This document shows, piece by piece, positions 45,330-57,250 of a stretch of DNA of 64,000 nt (within the stretch, counting starts at the first letter, position 1; every line of letters starts with the position of its first letter). Below the pieces are notes generated by a model. It had not been told where the DNA came from and ran no database searches. It saw only the letters and a program-made list of their open reading frames with translations. This DNA comes from Ephemerocybe angulata (lineage: Eukaryota; Basidiomycota; Agaricomycetes; Agaricales; Psathyrellaceae). The stretch lies in contig JAACJK010000110.1 of NCBI GenBank assembly GCA_013368325.1, positions 1,364,001 to 1,428,000 of the forward strand, given 5' to 3'. A program made the position numbers and the translations under genes.

Positions 45330-47102
45330 ATGGACGATTATACACTGGAAGACCTCAAGCTGATTTTCTATCAATTTACTATTCAGGAGGTGAGTCCCTT
45401 TGTTTGGACTTACATATCGATAATCTGACTCACGAGCGTGGTGTAGTACCTGCTACGTGAGACAAGATACGCATTATTCCCGTCACTGGCATCGCGTCTG
45501 ACCCTATGCGGTACAGTTTCCGCATCCACCGTGCTCGTAGGTTCTGCCTGCGCTTTCAGTTATATTCGAGTCGCTGAATATGGGGTCTCTTCTAACCCGC
45601 CTTTCCGCAGCTCTACTACTACGCAACTACTTTTGAAGATGAGGTATGTGTCGAGGACTCTGAAAAGGAACGCGATGTCAACATTCTCCAGGTTTCGCGG
45701 ATATGGCCCCAGCCATCATTCAGAGTGGGGAAGATACTGTATTTGCTAGCTCGCTATGGCACCATCCTTCGAATCATGTGCGAGATACTAGGTATGTTGC
45801 TATACCGGACTATAAACGCTCACACTTCGATGCACGTCTCTAGGATTTACCCCAATGGGCAGACAGTGGAATCTGGGGGTGAGTGTTGTTTGATATGAGG
45901 GAATAACACATGCGCTGATATTGCCCCCATCCCCCAGTCCTGCGACTTCTTGCAGAGAGCGACCACAGGTATCCTTCCATATAAGCCTAGCCGCGGATGA
46001 AAAGCTGATATACCCCGCCCTCTAGGGTTCGATGTCATCGCTATGGCAGCAGCAGAGGGTATGGATGCGATTGAGGAATACTGACATTCCACGAGTTAAT
46101 TCGTCTTTTCAATAGCGACCCTGTGGTTATGTCTCTTCGCTCTTTTGGAAGGCAAACGAAGATATCTCATCCTGATGGCGATTTCATTCCTAGTGAGTAC
46201 CACCTGCCCATATCGCAATGCTTGAACATCATTTAGCATCTTTAATCGCAGGCGTTCATTATCCCAGTCCAAGTCCTTCAGGGCATATTTACTATGGAGC
46301 TGCGAGGTATTTAGTGGCATTTTTTATAAGGGGTGACCATATTTCCGGGTATCCTGACAAGCGCCCAGCGATTCCTCCATCCGAGCTCTATATGAGTCGG
46401 AGATATGCGTGCGAGTTCGCGGATCCTTCACCCCGGACGATTGGATATATGGTCGTTGCGACCTTCATCGTCCTAGCAAGAACTACAGGTAGTTGTAGTG
46501 CTTAGTAAATTATTGGAGCTGATCACTAACAAACTCGCTCTAGCTATCCTAATTGTAGCAGTCATTACGCTTGTCGTTCGGTACAGGAAACAGAACAACT
46601 CACTCCTCAACGTCATACGACGAGAGGGAGGGTTCTATTATATGTTCGCCTTCCGTGAGATCACCACCTCTCCTATCTCCACTCGCCTTTAACTCATCAC
46701 CGTATCCAGTGCTCAATTTCATAGGGGCTATGATCCGGACTCCAACCTTCCCGGTTAGTGTCAACAACTTCTAGAGCCCCTGTTTCTTTACACTTTTCTC
46801 ACATGCCTTAGCTCAAAGACGACTATGGATTTATGTCAGGGTACGTAGATGCTTATTCACGCCCTCGGTGCTTTGAGTCTTACCCGCGACTTTCTTACAG
46901 CCTGAGACAGTGCACCTTCCTCATCTTCGCTGACCGATTGCTGCTCAATATGCAGAGAATAAATGGTCCTGGTACCCAGGAGACCGTCACCACAATCCTT
47001 TTTGGAGGAGATAAACTCGAGAGCCAGTCCACAGAGGATGATATATATTTGGAGGAAGTGGATGGTTCGCCTCACCAGGCAACCGTCGATCCAGAGAAGT
47101 AA
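45330..47102 (+). CDS. DUF6533 multi-pass membrane protein, 14 exons
   Basis: Basidiomycete-type DUF6533 membrane protein of 339 aa. Exons as read: 45330-45389, 45447-45536, 45611-45643, 45692-45791, 45844-45878, 45938-45968, 46026-46058, 46116-46192, 46252-46306, 46369-46488, 46544-46654, 46710-46753, 46812-46840, 46901-47102. All introns are GT-AG and every junction keeps frame. The N-terminal signature is LYYYATTFEDEVSRIWPQP followed by KILYLLARYGTILRI, which matches the family's (F-D-E-V-x-x-I-W) start. Further hydrophobic segments are LWLCLFALL, YLILMAISFLAFIIPV, IGYMVVATFIVLA and ILIVAVITLVV. Then come RREGGFYY, ADRLLLNMQRI and an acidic tail. The function of the family is unknown. Five exons of 29-35 nt make automatic prediction likely to fail here. 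Confidence 0.85.
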
Positions 47103-47213
47103 TAGTAATTAGCTGGCGGAATAAATTATGGGGATATAGTATGGAGCAAATGATACAGGATCCTAGGACGATGGCAGAGAACAAACAAAGGAGAATAAAG
47201 AGGGAAACAGTAT

Positions 47214-48032
47214 CTATGTAGGCTTAGGAACGTTCAGGGGTGTTGTGTAGTCCCAAGACATGGCATCCTTGTACAGCTTGGTATGACGGGCTGTCCTACG
47301 GTGCTTGACGTACTTCGCACGAATATCCGGATGTGATTCGTCGCCCAACCATTCCTTGCAGGTAGTGCAGTACGCAATGTAGTTGCGATGCATCTTCGGG
47401 TCCGTACTATTGTGCGGGTCTGCCCAGACTGCGGGCTTCGCATTGATTTTCCTAACCCGTGGGGGAGTAAGAGGAGTCCCTAAGGCCGGGTTCGCGGCTG
47501 ACTCGCTTTCTTGCGTTCGCTTTGTGGACGAAGAAGGCTTGTTACGATCAACGCGTCAGGCTATGCAACTACGGAGAGAAATGCAGAAATTGCGCGTACC
47601 TCCGATACCATATGCGGGACTTTAGGCTTGATTGCGCGCTCTTTCTTCTTCTTCTTCTTCTGTGAGTAATGGGTCAGGCTGTGACTGAAATGAATGCAGC
47701 AGAGTTGACCGTACCTCATCCGCTTTGGTAGGCACGACTTTCACCGCCTGTACCGAAAGACGAACTCCCTTTTTATGGGCCTCAGTACGACGAGCGGCTT
47801 TCTTGAATGATACAGAGCGAGTGGGAGGGGCATCTTTCTGCTCCACTTCCACAGCCATTTTCTGCGAGTAATGGGTTTGGTTAGAAATGTTGGCTAACGA
47901 GCAATGCTTCAGGGGATAGTGTACCTCAGGTGGCTCGACGACCTTGTCCGTGTTCTCAACAAGCATAGCATCATCCAAGTCATCGAACAAGTTGTCGATA
48001 CCGGGGTTCGCGCCTTCCCATGCTTTAACCAT
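47214..48032 (-). CDS. Basic protein with C-terminal Cys/His patch (212 aa)
   Basis: Unrecognised. Exons 48032-47925, 47861-47715, 47659-47600, 47537-47214, all phase-0 junctions. The N-terminus is acidic (DNLFDDLDDAMLVEN). A basic middle follows, with a six-Lys run encoded by a CTT microsatellite at about 47,642-47,659. A Ser/Thr-rich stretch precedes the C-terminal segment YIAYCTTCKEWLGDESH...KHRRTARH, which could be a small zinc site (C-x2-C and His residues). A minus-strand TATATATA at about 48,127 lies about 95 bp upstream of the start. An upstream in-frame ATG at 48161 exists but lies beyond that TATA box. Nuclear location is likely from the basic runs. Confidence 0.62.
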
Positions 48033-48513
48033 TCTGAGCGACGAAGTGGTAGGGCGAAAAAGGCTTCTTCGGACGTGGATGAGCGGGAAAGAAGGTGTGC
48101 GTTCAGGCTTGTAACATTCGGCTGTATATATAGGGATTTGAGTAGGGCCCACCCGAGACAAAGCGCGAGCGCGTCGTACTCAATGGTGCTCATTGTTGGG
48201 AGTGCAAACTCCCACGACACAAAGCACCAATCAGACCCTGCGCTATGGTGCACTCCTGAGCTAGAGTTAAATGACAATCAAACCTCATCCGCTTAGTCGT
48301 TAGGCTGGGAGGAGAAGATCAAAATGGCTGAAAAACGCCTTGACCAGGTAGAACTTATTGTTTTTTCTTGGGCTCCCTTACCTACCTGAGCTTTGTGGTC
48401 CTGATCGAAGGTCAAAGCACGCCGACCCGCGCTGCAAAGCAACGTCCATACACTAGTTCTCAAAGGTATAAAAGCCAAGGTTCCATCCCATATTCTAACA
48501 CCACAGCAACATT
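48033..48513. promoter_or_regulatory. Divergent promoter region
   Basis: Separates two divergent genes. A TATATATA for the left gene lies at about 48,122-48,133 and a TATAAAA at about 48,467 for the right gene, about 45 bp before its ATG. No gene is seen inside. Confidence 0.55.
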
Positions 48514-49041
48514 ATGAACTACAAGAGCATCACCCCACAGAACGCCCTTCCTCCCCTCAGGCCACAGAAGAGGGAAGAAGCCAGCCAAGTCACCCTCCCA
48601 CCATTCGCTAAACAATTCCAACCCCACAGCAACATGAACTACAAGAACGTCACACCAGAGAACACCCTTCCTCCCATCAGGCTGCAGACGAAGGAAGAAG
48701 TCAGTCAAGTCACCCTCCCACCATTCGCAAAACAGTTCTCCGGGTACCCGACAACCTCGCCCCCCGAAGCACAGCCGCCTAGCAAGACTAACTCGGCAAG
48801 CACGATCCCCGCCGTAAGGATCATTCAAGATAAATGCATGCTGGGATGTAATGAGGTATTTACAGACAACAGGACGTATATGGAACATTGGGTTCGGGTG
48901 CATCTGGGTCCTGAAGAGCTTCGCAGGTGCGATTCAGATCTATGCAGCTGGACTGGGATTTTCCTGCAGGACAAGATAGATCACGATGCCGTGTGTCCCC
49001 ACGTTGTTAGACCCAAGAAGCGATGTGGCAGATCTACATGA
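48514..49041 (+). CDS. C2H2-finger protein with duplicated N-terminus (175 aa)
   Basis: Single exon. Residues 1-40 and 41-80 are a tandem duplication (MNYK...TP.N.LPP...VTLPPFAKQF). The DNA copies start at 48,514 and 48,634, 120 bp apart, and the repeat includes the leader string CACAGCAACAT before each ATG. Then comes a finger with spacing C-x3-C-x12-H-x4-H (CMLGC...EHWVRVH), the same unusual spacing as the protein at 32,318. A second, weaker Cys/His group follows (CDSDLC...DHDAVC) and a basic C-terminus. Translation could in principle also start at the second ATG (48,634), giving a protein with one unit. Function unknown; nucleic-acid binding is plausible. Confidence 0.65.
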   Translation: MNYKSITPQNALPPLRPQKREEASQVTLPPFAKQFQPHSNMNYKNVTPENTLPPIRLQTKEEVSQVTLPPFAKQFSGYPTTSPPEAQPPSKTNSASTIPAVRIIQDKCMLGCNEVFTDNRTYMEHWVRVHLGPEELRRCDSDLCSWTGIFLQDKIDHDAVCPHVVRPKKRCGRST

Positions 49042-50562
49042 TCGCGTTTTGAGGCATCCGCTATTTATGGGATTTCTTACCATGTATCTCCTCATGTTAG
49101 TTAACCTTCTACGACGTTGTTAATCTATTCATTGTGTCCTCACATGCGATACTCGAGTACAAGGGGACATTGCACCTACACGTAGTGTAAAGTTCTTATT
49201 TTCGCCGTTCGGTATGATTGCTACTGGTGAACAGATGATAGTAAGTGTAGATGATGAGCCATGTCCCAGTACTAAGGTACAACTTGGACGGCCCCCGTGC
49301 GCTGACCTCGCAGGTGGAAGGTGTCTCAAACTTGGGAGAACCTTCACACACTCTTCACGTTCTCCCTTGCGTATACAATCTTCGCCGTGATGTGATGAAG
49401 CTGGTTTCTCATTCTGCACCACGTCAGATGACTCCCAGATCGCTCACCCCTAGACACCCCTAGCTTATCTGTGAACCTCTCAATCTGTCTGACCTGTTTC
49501 CGTTGTTACCTCAGAGACAGGACACGTCCACGTCTCCACCAGTAGTCCGGCGGAGAGACAAAGCCTAGGCCGTCTGCGCAAAGAGTGGGGCTGTGATCAA
49601 TTGCAATTCATTTCCCCCACTCCTTCTGTATCATGAGTCGCCCGCCGCCTTCGCATCTGACCTTGCCGTAGCATACACTATCATTCCGCAGACTGAGGGG
49701 TGCTGCGCTTTGGAATATGTTATGTAGCAGCTCTTATGTGCATTGCTATAGCCTCGAGGCGTTGTGCGGTCCATGACAGAACGAGCACTTATGTCCATGC
49801 ACACGTCATTGATGGGCGCTTATTTCGAGCACAAAGCAGCGACAGCGGGAATGAGCCATGCGGGGGGAACATGGACGACAATAATATGGCTCATATCATG
49901 AACCCAGTCTCCTTGGTGCTGCAACCCACTTTTTCCGACATCAGGGTGGCCCCGATATCTGGACATATAGTTCTGCTGTGCACGGGCGCTTAAACTCATT
50001 GGGCTAGGTGCGGCGATAAGAGGCATGGTACAACGTCACACAGCACGAGCCATGTCGGAATGAGTCCGGAGGTGACAGCATGCGATAGTTCTGCTACCGA
50101 ATCGGCCGTCCGTCCAGGTGACCTAGAGAGAGGGAGTTTATGCCATATTTGTGCCATATGGGTGTCCGTCCGGTCGTACTTGGGTCGATTCGACTTGTGG
50201 GTGACTTTTATCTACTTCTATGCGTTCGGGCACTGGACGGTTTGGATGAAAGAGCGAAGGGCACGGTACGTATACAAATTTCCATATAGATAGGTTATAG
50301 TGGGCGAAGATACATTCTGGAACCGTAAGAGCACTTGCCTCATGTGTAGAGCGTGTCCCAGGGGAAAGGGATTTCATCTCCGCTCTGGTTCACTGCGCTG
50401 AAAAAGGGTATCTCGGTGTACACATGATCCCGCAGAATTTCAAGTAGCATTATATAACTCAAATAACGCCTTCACCCCACTTCTCTATCCGCTGCTCTGG
50501 CAACCTTCCTCGTACACATACCACCATCCACTATCGAACCCCCCGATCATTAGACTCGCACC
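49042..50562. other. Intergenic, no supported gene
   Basis: About 1.5 kb. Open frames at 49,700-49,993 and 50,060-50,293 have ATG starts but no motif, paralogue or splice support. Nothing else is recognised. Confidence 0.35.
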
Positions 50563-51325
50563 ATGCCCGAACGTGAGATTCTCGTTATTGCGTCTAGAAT
50601 CTGCTCTCAACTACGTTACAGGTGTCACTAATGCGGCGGGCCGTGCCCAGAAAGAGACGACCAACCTCCCACCCAGAAGCTCAACATTCACCGTAGCTGC
50701 TGGAGGGGGAAAGCCAGCACGTTCGTTGTCTTTAACCCTCGCGCCATGTTGACCACTGACTTCTTCGAACCTTAGAGACGTACACCGGGCTGGATGTGCG
50801 AAAGGCAGTCCACGAGGGCCACCAGGAAGCTGAGAGGCTGAAGACGCCCGGTATCAGCAAGAGCCAGATCAAGCAGTCGCCGAACAAGGTACGCCAGCCT
50901 CTTCGACGCTTCGAACACCCTTTTAACTTAATGTCACATAGTCATTCAATAATCGTCCCAACGTTGTACCGCAAGCAAACACATCTAGCAGTAGCTCCAA
51001 GACGACTAGTACTCAGGCCTCGAAGCCGATCCCAAGTATGACCGTCGACAAAAGCAGTGGAAAGCCGGACCAAAAGCCTGGGCGCGAGATCCCACTCCCG
51101 AACAAGCCGAATCCCGCCACCCGTGGCCCCGCTCGCGTCGTCACGCAGGAGACGAAGAAGAGCAACCACACCGTGCGCGGGGTCATTGCGCACGATCAGT
51201 CGAGGCCGGCTACGAGTCCCGGGTATAACGATCACTTTCAGGTTCCGGAGAAGAAGCAGAAGCCCCCAAAACCCCAAGATGTTATGAAGGGCGCCTTACA
51301 TTACTTTTCGCACCCGTCTGACTGA
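50563..51325 (+). CDS. Small basic disordered protein (201 aa)
   Basis: Unrecognised. Exons 50563-50572 (10 nt), 50622-50720, 50776-50888, 50942-51325. A tiny first exon (MPE plus one base) is joined to the rest by small GT-AG introns; one donor is the less common GTTCGT. The product is rich in Lys, Ser, Pro, Gln and Thr with no hydrophobic segment, so it is probably soluble and disordered. A short ordered stretch TYTGLDVRKAVHEGHQEAE may be helical. The C-terminus is MKGALHYFSHPSD. Open frame throughout and consistent phases support it as real. Confidence 0.6.
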
Positions 51326-51598
51326 TTGAGTGTCAGTTTTGGATTTCGTTCCTTCCAATCGCTATCATCGTCCGCTGTATGACTATGCATCTCCTTTTGT
51401 ATGTAATTCTACGCGATCCTGTCCTCGTTGAATACTGCTTCCTCACCAGTCAGTTGTATATATACTCTTCCCAAAGTGACGTACTATATACTTCTCCATT
51501 GTACTTCATTCCATATTATATCGTGATGTGGTTTTCAATACGTATTTTCATTACCTTGGTCTGAGATCTGAGTACTGAGTGTCGGCTCCTTAAAAGAA

Positions 51599-52142
51599 TT
51601 AAATAACATTAGTAATAGGTATATTGATCAACAATAGTACTCTATCGTCGACTCTGCGCCTATCTCCTCTTCCCGACATCCCATCCCTTCTTCCCATTGC
51701 CCAATCCATGCCTGTGGTCCGTAGAAAACAGACAATCCGTATTGATAGTCTACACCAAGCCAAACCATCATTAGACAACCCAACCCCACATTCAATCCCA
51801 TGCAATGCACCGAAACACACCTTCTCGGTAATCGCGAGCCCACAAAAGGCGCACGTGTATAAGACCTTGGGCGCGGGCGCGGGCGCCTTGGCTTTGGTGG
51901 CGCGCCGCTCGAGGCGGTCCGAGAGCTCGTCGATGAGCTCGCGGGTGCTGAGGTCTTCGAGGATCTCGCGGGTGCTTAGCTCGTCGACGTAGTCGCGGGG
52001 GTGGGTCTGTTATTCCAGTGCGAGTGTATTAGGGAGTCGGTCGGTCTAGTGGTACGTGGAGGAGAGGGTGGCTACGTACGTGTCCGCGGGCTGCGACGAG
52101 CGAGATGAGGGCTAGAGGGAGGGCGAGGACGGTGAGACGCAT
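51599..52142 (-). CDS. Predicted secreted protein with STRE repeats
   Basis: Exon 1 52142-52080 encodes a 21-residue signal peptide (MRLTVLALPLALISLVAARGH). The intron is 52079-52007. Exon 2 from 52006 encodes two copies of the heptad-like motif LSTRE(I/L)(L/I)(E/D)(D/E)L, then ERRATKAKAPAPAPK. A Cys pair follows (CAFCG), possibly a zinc or disulfide site. A TATATATA on the minus strand at about 52,240 sits about 97 bp upstream. The 3' end is uncertain: a GTGTGT at about 51,824 after ITEK could be an intron donor, or the frame may continue to 51599 (156 aa in total). Ser-Thr-Arg-Glu repeats near a signal peptide recall other basidiomycete secreted proteins; no function is assigned. Confidence 0.6.
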
Positions 52143-53260
52143 TGTGGTTGGTTTGGTTGGTTGGTTGAAAAGTTTCGAAGGTGTGGGGAATTTGGAGTAT
52201 GAGATGTGTTGATGAGAATGGGAGGGACATTTGGGTGGTATATATACCTTTTTCATTCACGCCTCAGTGTAAGGTCCTCGGTATGTACGCTACAGTTGAG
52301 AGTAGGTGGAAAGAAAATTGTGGGAGGGATGCCGTGAATCACATCCTCGAGTTCTTGGATTGCATCAAATAAAACGAGTACATTTCAAACACTGATAATT
52401 GCATAGAGAGGAGAGTAGTTATACTCGTTAGTGGCCGACTTGACATCCATCCACGCCTTCATGCCTCACAGGGTAGAGTGTATCGGCAAAGACAAGGTCT
52501 TGAATACACGGTTGAAGATGCAATACACGATACGCTCGCTACAAAGCAGCACATAACCCACTGTCAATGGAAGCGCTCTACGTCCACGGCACGATGGCGG
52601 TTAGAGATGTTCCGCGTCTACGTGCTTCGATGCGCCTCCGGTACACATCCGCGGTCATGGATCGGCTCTACGCACTTTCTGCCTCTCCGATTGAACTTGT
52701 GCTGTGACTGTCGATGTTACATAGCAAATGAAACTACATACCAGCCGCGCAAAGTGCCCCACCTTCGATGATGGACGATGGTTGTAATTGCAATTTTAAC
52801 TTATGTTTCCAAAGGCAAAATGCCTGTAATACATCTCGAATTGTGATTCCGCGAGTTAGGTCGAAATTCACCTTCGGCATAGTCCTGTAGACCTAAGTCC
52901 TTTGACCTCCTTCCACCTTAACACAGACTAACTTGAAAATGACAAGTCACCACGGTATATCCCGCCAATCCCGCAACCCTGATTTGCGCAGCATCCGGGT
53001 GAGCCTATCCGCGAAAAGCGAAAAGGGAACTGATGCACCAGTCATGGATGTGGAAATGCCGTTTCCACTCGATGATCAGAGATGGCGGGCGTACATAGGT
53101 CCCAAACCCTAGGTTATTATCTCTAGTTGTGCGGAGGCAATCATGTAACATTGATGTTAACGGGCCAAAATCATGGTGCCATGATAGCCTACGAAACATA
53201 TGATGGGAGAGGTGAACTTGGCCTCCAGATGTACTCAGGGCTGAACGCGGCGAGGTCCGT
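52143..53260. other. Intergenic, no supported gene
   Basis: About 1.1 kb. Nothing is supported beyond the promoter of the secreted-protein gene at its left edge. Confidence 0.35.
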
Positions 53261-53289
53261 CCTCTGTACTTTATCGAACATTAACTCTG

Positions 53290-53755
53290 CGACGCAGAGA
53301 TTATTGCGCAGATGTCGTAAGCCTTCAAGCTTCACCTTTCCAAACGACTCAGCATCCAATTGGCGTGACACCACAGAGTCAGTCTTGATATTTGCCACTA
53401 TGAACACTACCTCCAGTGCCCTTGCACGGATACTCCACCTTCTCAGCATGTACCAGGATGTCCAGGACAAGCTTCGCGCAGAGCTGCGAGAAGCCCGTGA
53501 GAACTATGGGGACCAACCTGATTACGACCAGCTAATCAGCCTCCCATACCTCGACGCGGTCTGCTGGGAGACTCTCCGACTTTATCCACCCGTTCCGGCG
53601 GTAATCAGAGAGTGAGTACTTACATTTGGTGATGTTGGGCCCTGATATCTACACGTCTACAACTACTCACCCGGGACCCCGATCAATGGGGTGAACGGCG
53701 AAGAGATGTCCGAGATATTCCTGCCTAAAGGCTCGAAAATATGTTCTTTGTGTGA
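53290..53755 (+). pseudogene. Cytochrome P450 fragment
   Basis: Decayed piece of a P450 monooxygenase. It keeps an I-helix-like stretch (LIFATMNTTSSALARIL, about 53,383-53,430), the K-helix region with ETLRLYPP (ExxR) at about 53,560-53,600, and after a GTGAGT donor at 53,612 a fragment (NGEEMSEIF, about 53,690-53,720). In the I-helix, Asn replaces the usual acidic residue. The residue before ETLR, usually Arg, is Trp, fitting CGG changed to TGG at a CpG. The heme-binding Cys region and the N-terminal half are absent. So it is a relic, not a gene. Confidence 0.75.
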
Positions 53756-54064
53756 ATAACGGCCTTGACCGTGCAGTATTACTATTAGAGCAGCCCTGTC
53801 AGGGATGTGTACAGACGATTTCTGTGGGTTAGTGTTGAACCTATCCAACGAATGGCGCATTGGATCGACTCTTATTATGAGCACGCGAACTGTGGACGCC
53901 GGCCTGCAAATAACCCTCCAAACGCATGCCACCGTCCGTCTACCTTGAAAGAAAAAGGGGGGCGTAGAAGGTGAGGTCCTAGCCCTAGCCCAAGAAATAT
54001 TCTGATATCGTTGCTTGAGAAAGCCACCCCGACGGCTGCTGAGTCGCGCGAGCGGCGGATCAAT

Positions 54065-56412
54065 GTCACCCTAACCCCAGGGCCTTCAAATCACGCATTG
54101 AAACGGCAACGACTTCCCACGCACCTTTCCTCCTCCCACAACCATCGTCGTCGAGACGCAATGGCGGCGGGCTCGGCCGCATCCTCAACCCACTCGCTCA
54201 CAACTCTGATCGGCCCCACCCAGCGGCCCCCCGCCCCGCTGTACATCTCCCAATTCACAGCCGAGTCGCCCCGCCCCACACCGCTCGATCTCTACTCGCC
54301 CTTCCCCCCAAGTAAGGTTTAACAAACGAGGACCATCCGCCCGGCATGGAAGAGGTGACTGCACCAGCTGCTGGGGTGGCAGCAGCAGTACCTCATTACG
54401 GTGCTTGAGACGGCGACGGTGTTTCATAGGGTGAACAATTGCGTGGGGCTTGGGTGGGGATAGGGTTGGCTGCCGTATTTATGGTGGAGTAGATTGCGTG
54501 GGTCGTATGTTGGAGCTTTTGCTGGCCGAGCTTGTTTAGATGGCTTCTAGGTGCGTTTATCCATCTATGTCGTTCGGGTGGTGTACTCACGGACGATGTG
54601 GGTAGCGTTCTACAGCATCATCGACCTCCTTTCGGTCCTGCCCTACTACATCGAGCTTACGCTCGGGCAAGACACCTCCATCCTGCGCATGTTTCGCCGC
54701 CTCCGCGTCTTCTGCCCTTTCGCTACAACCACGCCATCCGCCTGTGCGTCCCTCTCTCCCGCTCCCTCCTTTACTCGAACCTGACAGCTACGTAGCGCGA
54801 TGCAAGCGATGTATCCATCCTGCGCATGTCCTGCGTCCTCCACGTTCTCCGCCCCTTCCGCTACGACCACACTATCCTCCTGTGCGTCCGACTCACCCCT
54901 CCCTCTCCCGAATCCGAAGCTAACAAGCCAACCCCACCGTGCGCAGGCTGCACCACGCGCTGCTTCCGGATCCTTCTTCGTCACGATACTCACTGTACTC
55001 ATTGCGATTTCGTACGTCGTCCCATCTTCATATCCTCGCCCCGCTACTGATCTCCCTCCGTCTCTAGCTCCACAGATACTTCGCCGAACGCGGGACATGG
55101 GATGAGGCCATGGACACCTCCCTCAACTGCGACGACGACCAACTCAACTCGTCAACTCGTGTTCGTTTCCGCCGCCGCTGTAGCACGGTTCGATCGTCAG
55201 TGAGTACTTACACATTCTTCTCCCTTTTCCCCCTCCCCCTTCCACACCACCCCGATCCCCATCGCGTCCGCACGCACGCAGAGGCGGATTGGGCGTAGCA
55301 CATGGCACGTTTTGGTTGTGAGCGTCCGTTAGACGCCCGCCGCTCGTTCCGTGTTGTGCCGTCCCTTCCGAACTCTGGGTGCGGTTGGTTGTGTGTTTGG
55401 GGGAGTCTTAAGTCAGTGAGCGGGTGTGAGTGTTAGCGCTGGTATGGGTTTTGGTTGGTGCTCGGAGCTCGACGGCGCTACACCAGCTGCTGGAGCAGCC
55501 TCCGACCAGTAGCAGTGCGTCTGTGGTGCGCATGGGGCTGGGGATGAAGATTGGGTTGGTGTTTGTGTTTACGGTGAGTATATTGCGAAGGTGGGGTGTT
55601 GGATGGAGCTTTAGCTGGGCGAATCCGTTTAGATGGGTTTTATGGGCGTCTTGTTTCTCTGTCATTCGGGTGGGATACTGGCGGATGGAACGATGCGGGT
55701 AGCTTTACAAGGAATCATCGACTTTCTTTATGTACTTCCGTACTGCGCTTGCCCAACACATGTATGTCCGCTTCCGGTTCTCGCTCCTGCGCTTGCTTCG
55801 CGTCCTCCATGTCTTCCACCGGCCTTGGTACAACCACACCACCCTCATGTACGTCGCACCCCGGTCTATCGCAACCCGAAGCTAACAAGCCTGTATCTCT
55901 ATCATTTGGGTGCTGTAGGAAGCAGCTCTATGATACTTCTTCGGCTGCGTTTACTTCTCGTCCCTGTTCGTGACTTCTTTCCATGTTCGATGATGCTTCG
56001 GCCGATGTTAGGGCCGACGGGGGCGGTGGGGTTCGTGGGATATGCTTCGGCGTCTGCCGCTATCGATGATAAAATGCGATCTTCCTTTCCTTTCTTTCTT
56101 TCCCCGTCCTCCTTTCCTTCCTTCCTGCGAGGTGCCCGCACATCTATCGCTCCCATCTACGTCCGCCCTTGGCCGAGCGAAAGGTATATCATGAGTATTG
56201 AGCGTCAGCGTCTATTAGACGCCGGCTGCTCATCCGTGTTGATTTCCCTTTCATACTTCGGGCGGTCGTTTATGGGGCGAATATGGATGATGGGCGTGGT
56301 TTTTTCTGTGGGCTTCGTTCGTCGTTCAGCCCTCGGGCTCTCACTTCGGGCTCCCTCTTATCCTTGTATTATCTCCTTTCAACGCTTCATGCGAATCGGA
56401 TGGATGGTCCCT
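54065..56412 (+). pseudogene. Voltage-gated K+ channel relics, duplication copy A
   Basis: Degenerate copies of a fungal Kv-type channel. A first copy starts near ATG 54161 and keeps pieces of S3-S4 (SIIDLLSVLPYYIEL, about 54,610-54,660; RMFRRLRVF, about 54,688) and the S5-P stretch (YFAE plus DEAMDT, about 55,075-55,120). Frames are shifted many times. A second copy starts near 55,430 and keeps QGIIDF, LYVLPY and an S4-like LRLLRVLHVF (about 55,720-55,820). No open frame covers a full channel. The whole unit is repeated at 61,660-64,000 in the same orientation. Confidence 0.7.
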
Positions 56413-57250
56413 CCCATGGGCTTTGTGCTCGTCAGCACTTTGGCTAGACCGCCCCTGCGGCTTGCGTTGGGTCAGTCCGGCCTGTATGTGTATGTGGGTG
56501 CGCACCCCGGGAGGTGATGTGTGTTCGGTCTCTTGATTACACTATATGGTTGACGGAGGACCTCGAGTATCGTTGTTGTTGGGATGTCAGGCGTCGAAGG
56601 ACGAAGGCGGATGGCATGTATCGGTCGCTTGCTCGTTGAACTCCTCAGCTCCACTCGTTCAGACGTCCGTCCGTTCGAGCGATCGGTCGGTTGGTTGGGC
56701 TGGCGTCCCTTGAGCATGAGTGATCAATACTTTGCTGAGTACCTCGGGTCGTGTTTCCCTTTCTCCTCTTCAGCGTGTGGCATTCCCCTGAAGCTGCTTG
56801 CGGTGACGCGGGCGTTGGGGTAGAGTTCTCTTTTGTGAAGAGGGCGTGTACGCGCATGGTTGGTTTGACTTCTGTCGATATTCAATGTTCTCGCCCTTAC
56901 ATCTGCCTGACCAGACACTAGAGTCATAAGACGCAAAAAGTTGCAACTACAGCTTTAATCACGACAGAAAACGCGGCAGTATACTAAGGATATGCTTTAC
57001 AGTGCTAAATCCGTGAGCTCAGACAACGAGGCGCGAGCAGGAGTTTGGATGGGGTAGACCGTGGAGGAGACTAGCACAAGACACTCTAATTCGTTGAACG
57101 CCAAAAGCAAGACCATGAACGAAGGAGGGGGAAAGCATATATCATAAGTACTTGGCAAATAAGGTTGATCGTTGTACGTTAAACCGTCCTGTCCGAGGAA
57201 CACCGAGATTGGCATAGTAACATGTAGATCGAGGCCGGAAAAAGGGTAAA

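Noticed and set aside
49700..50293. Two plus-strand frames of 97 and 77 aa
   Set aside because: No motifs and no conserved context; antisense frames of similar size exist.
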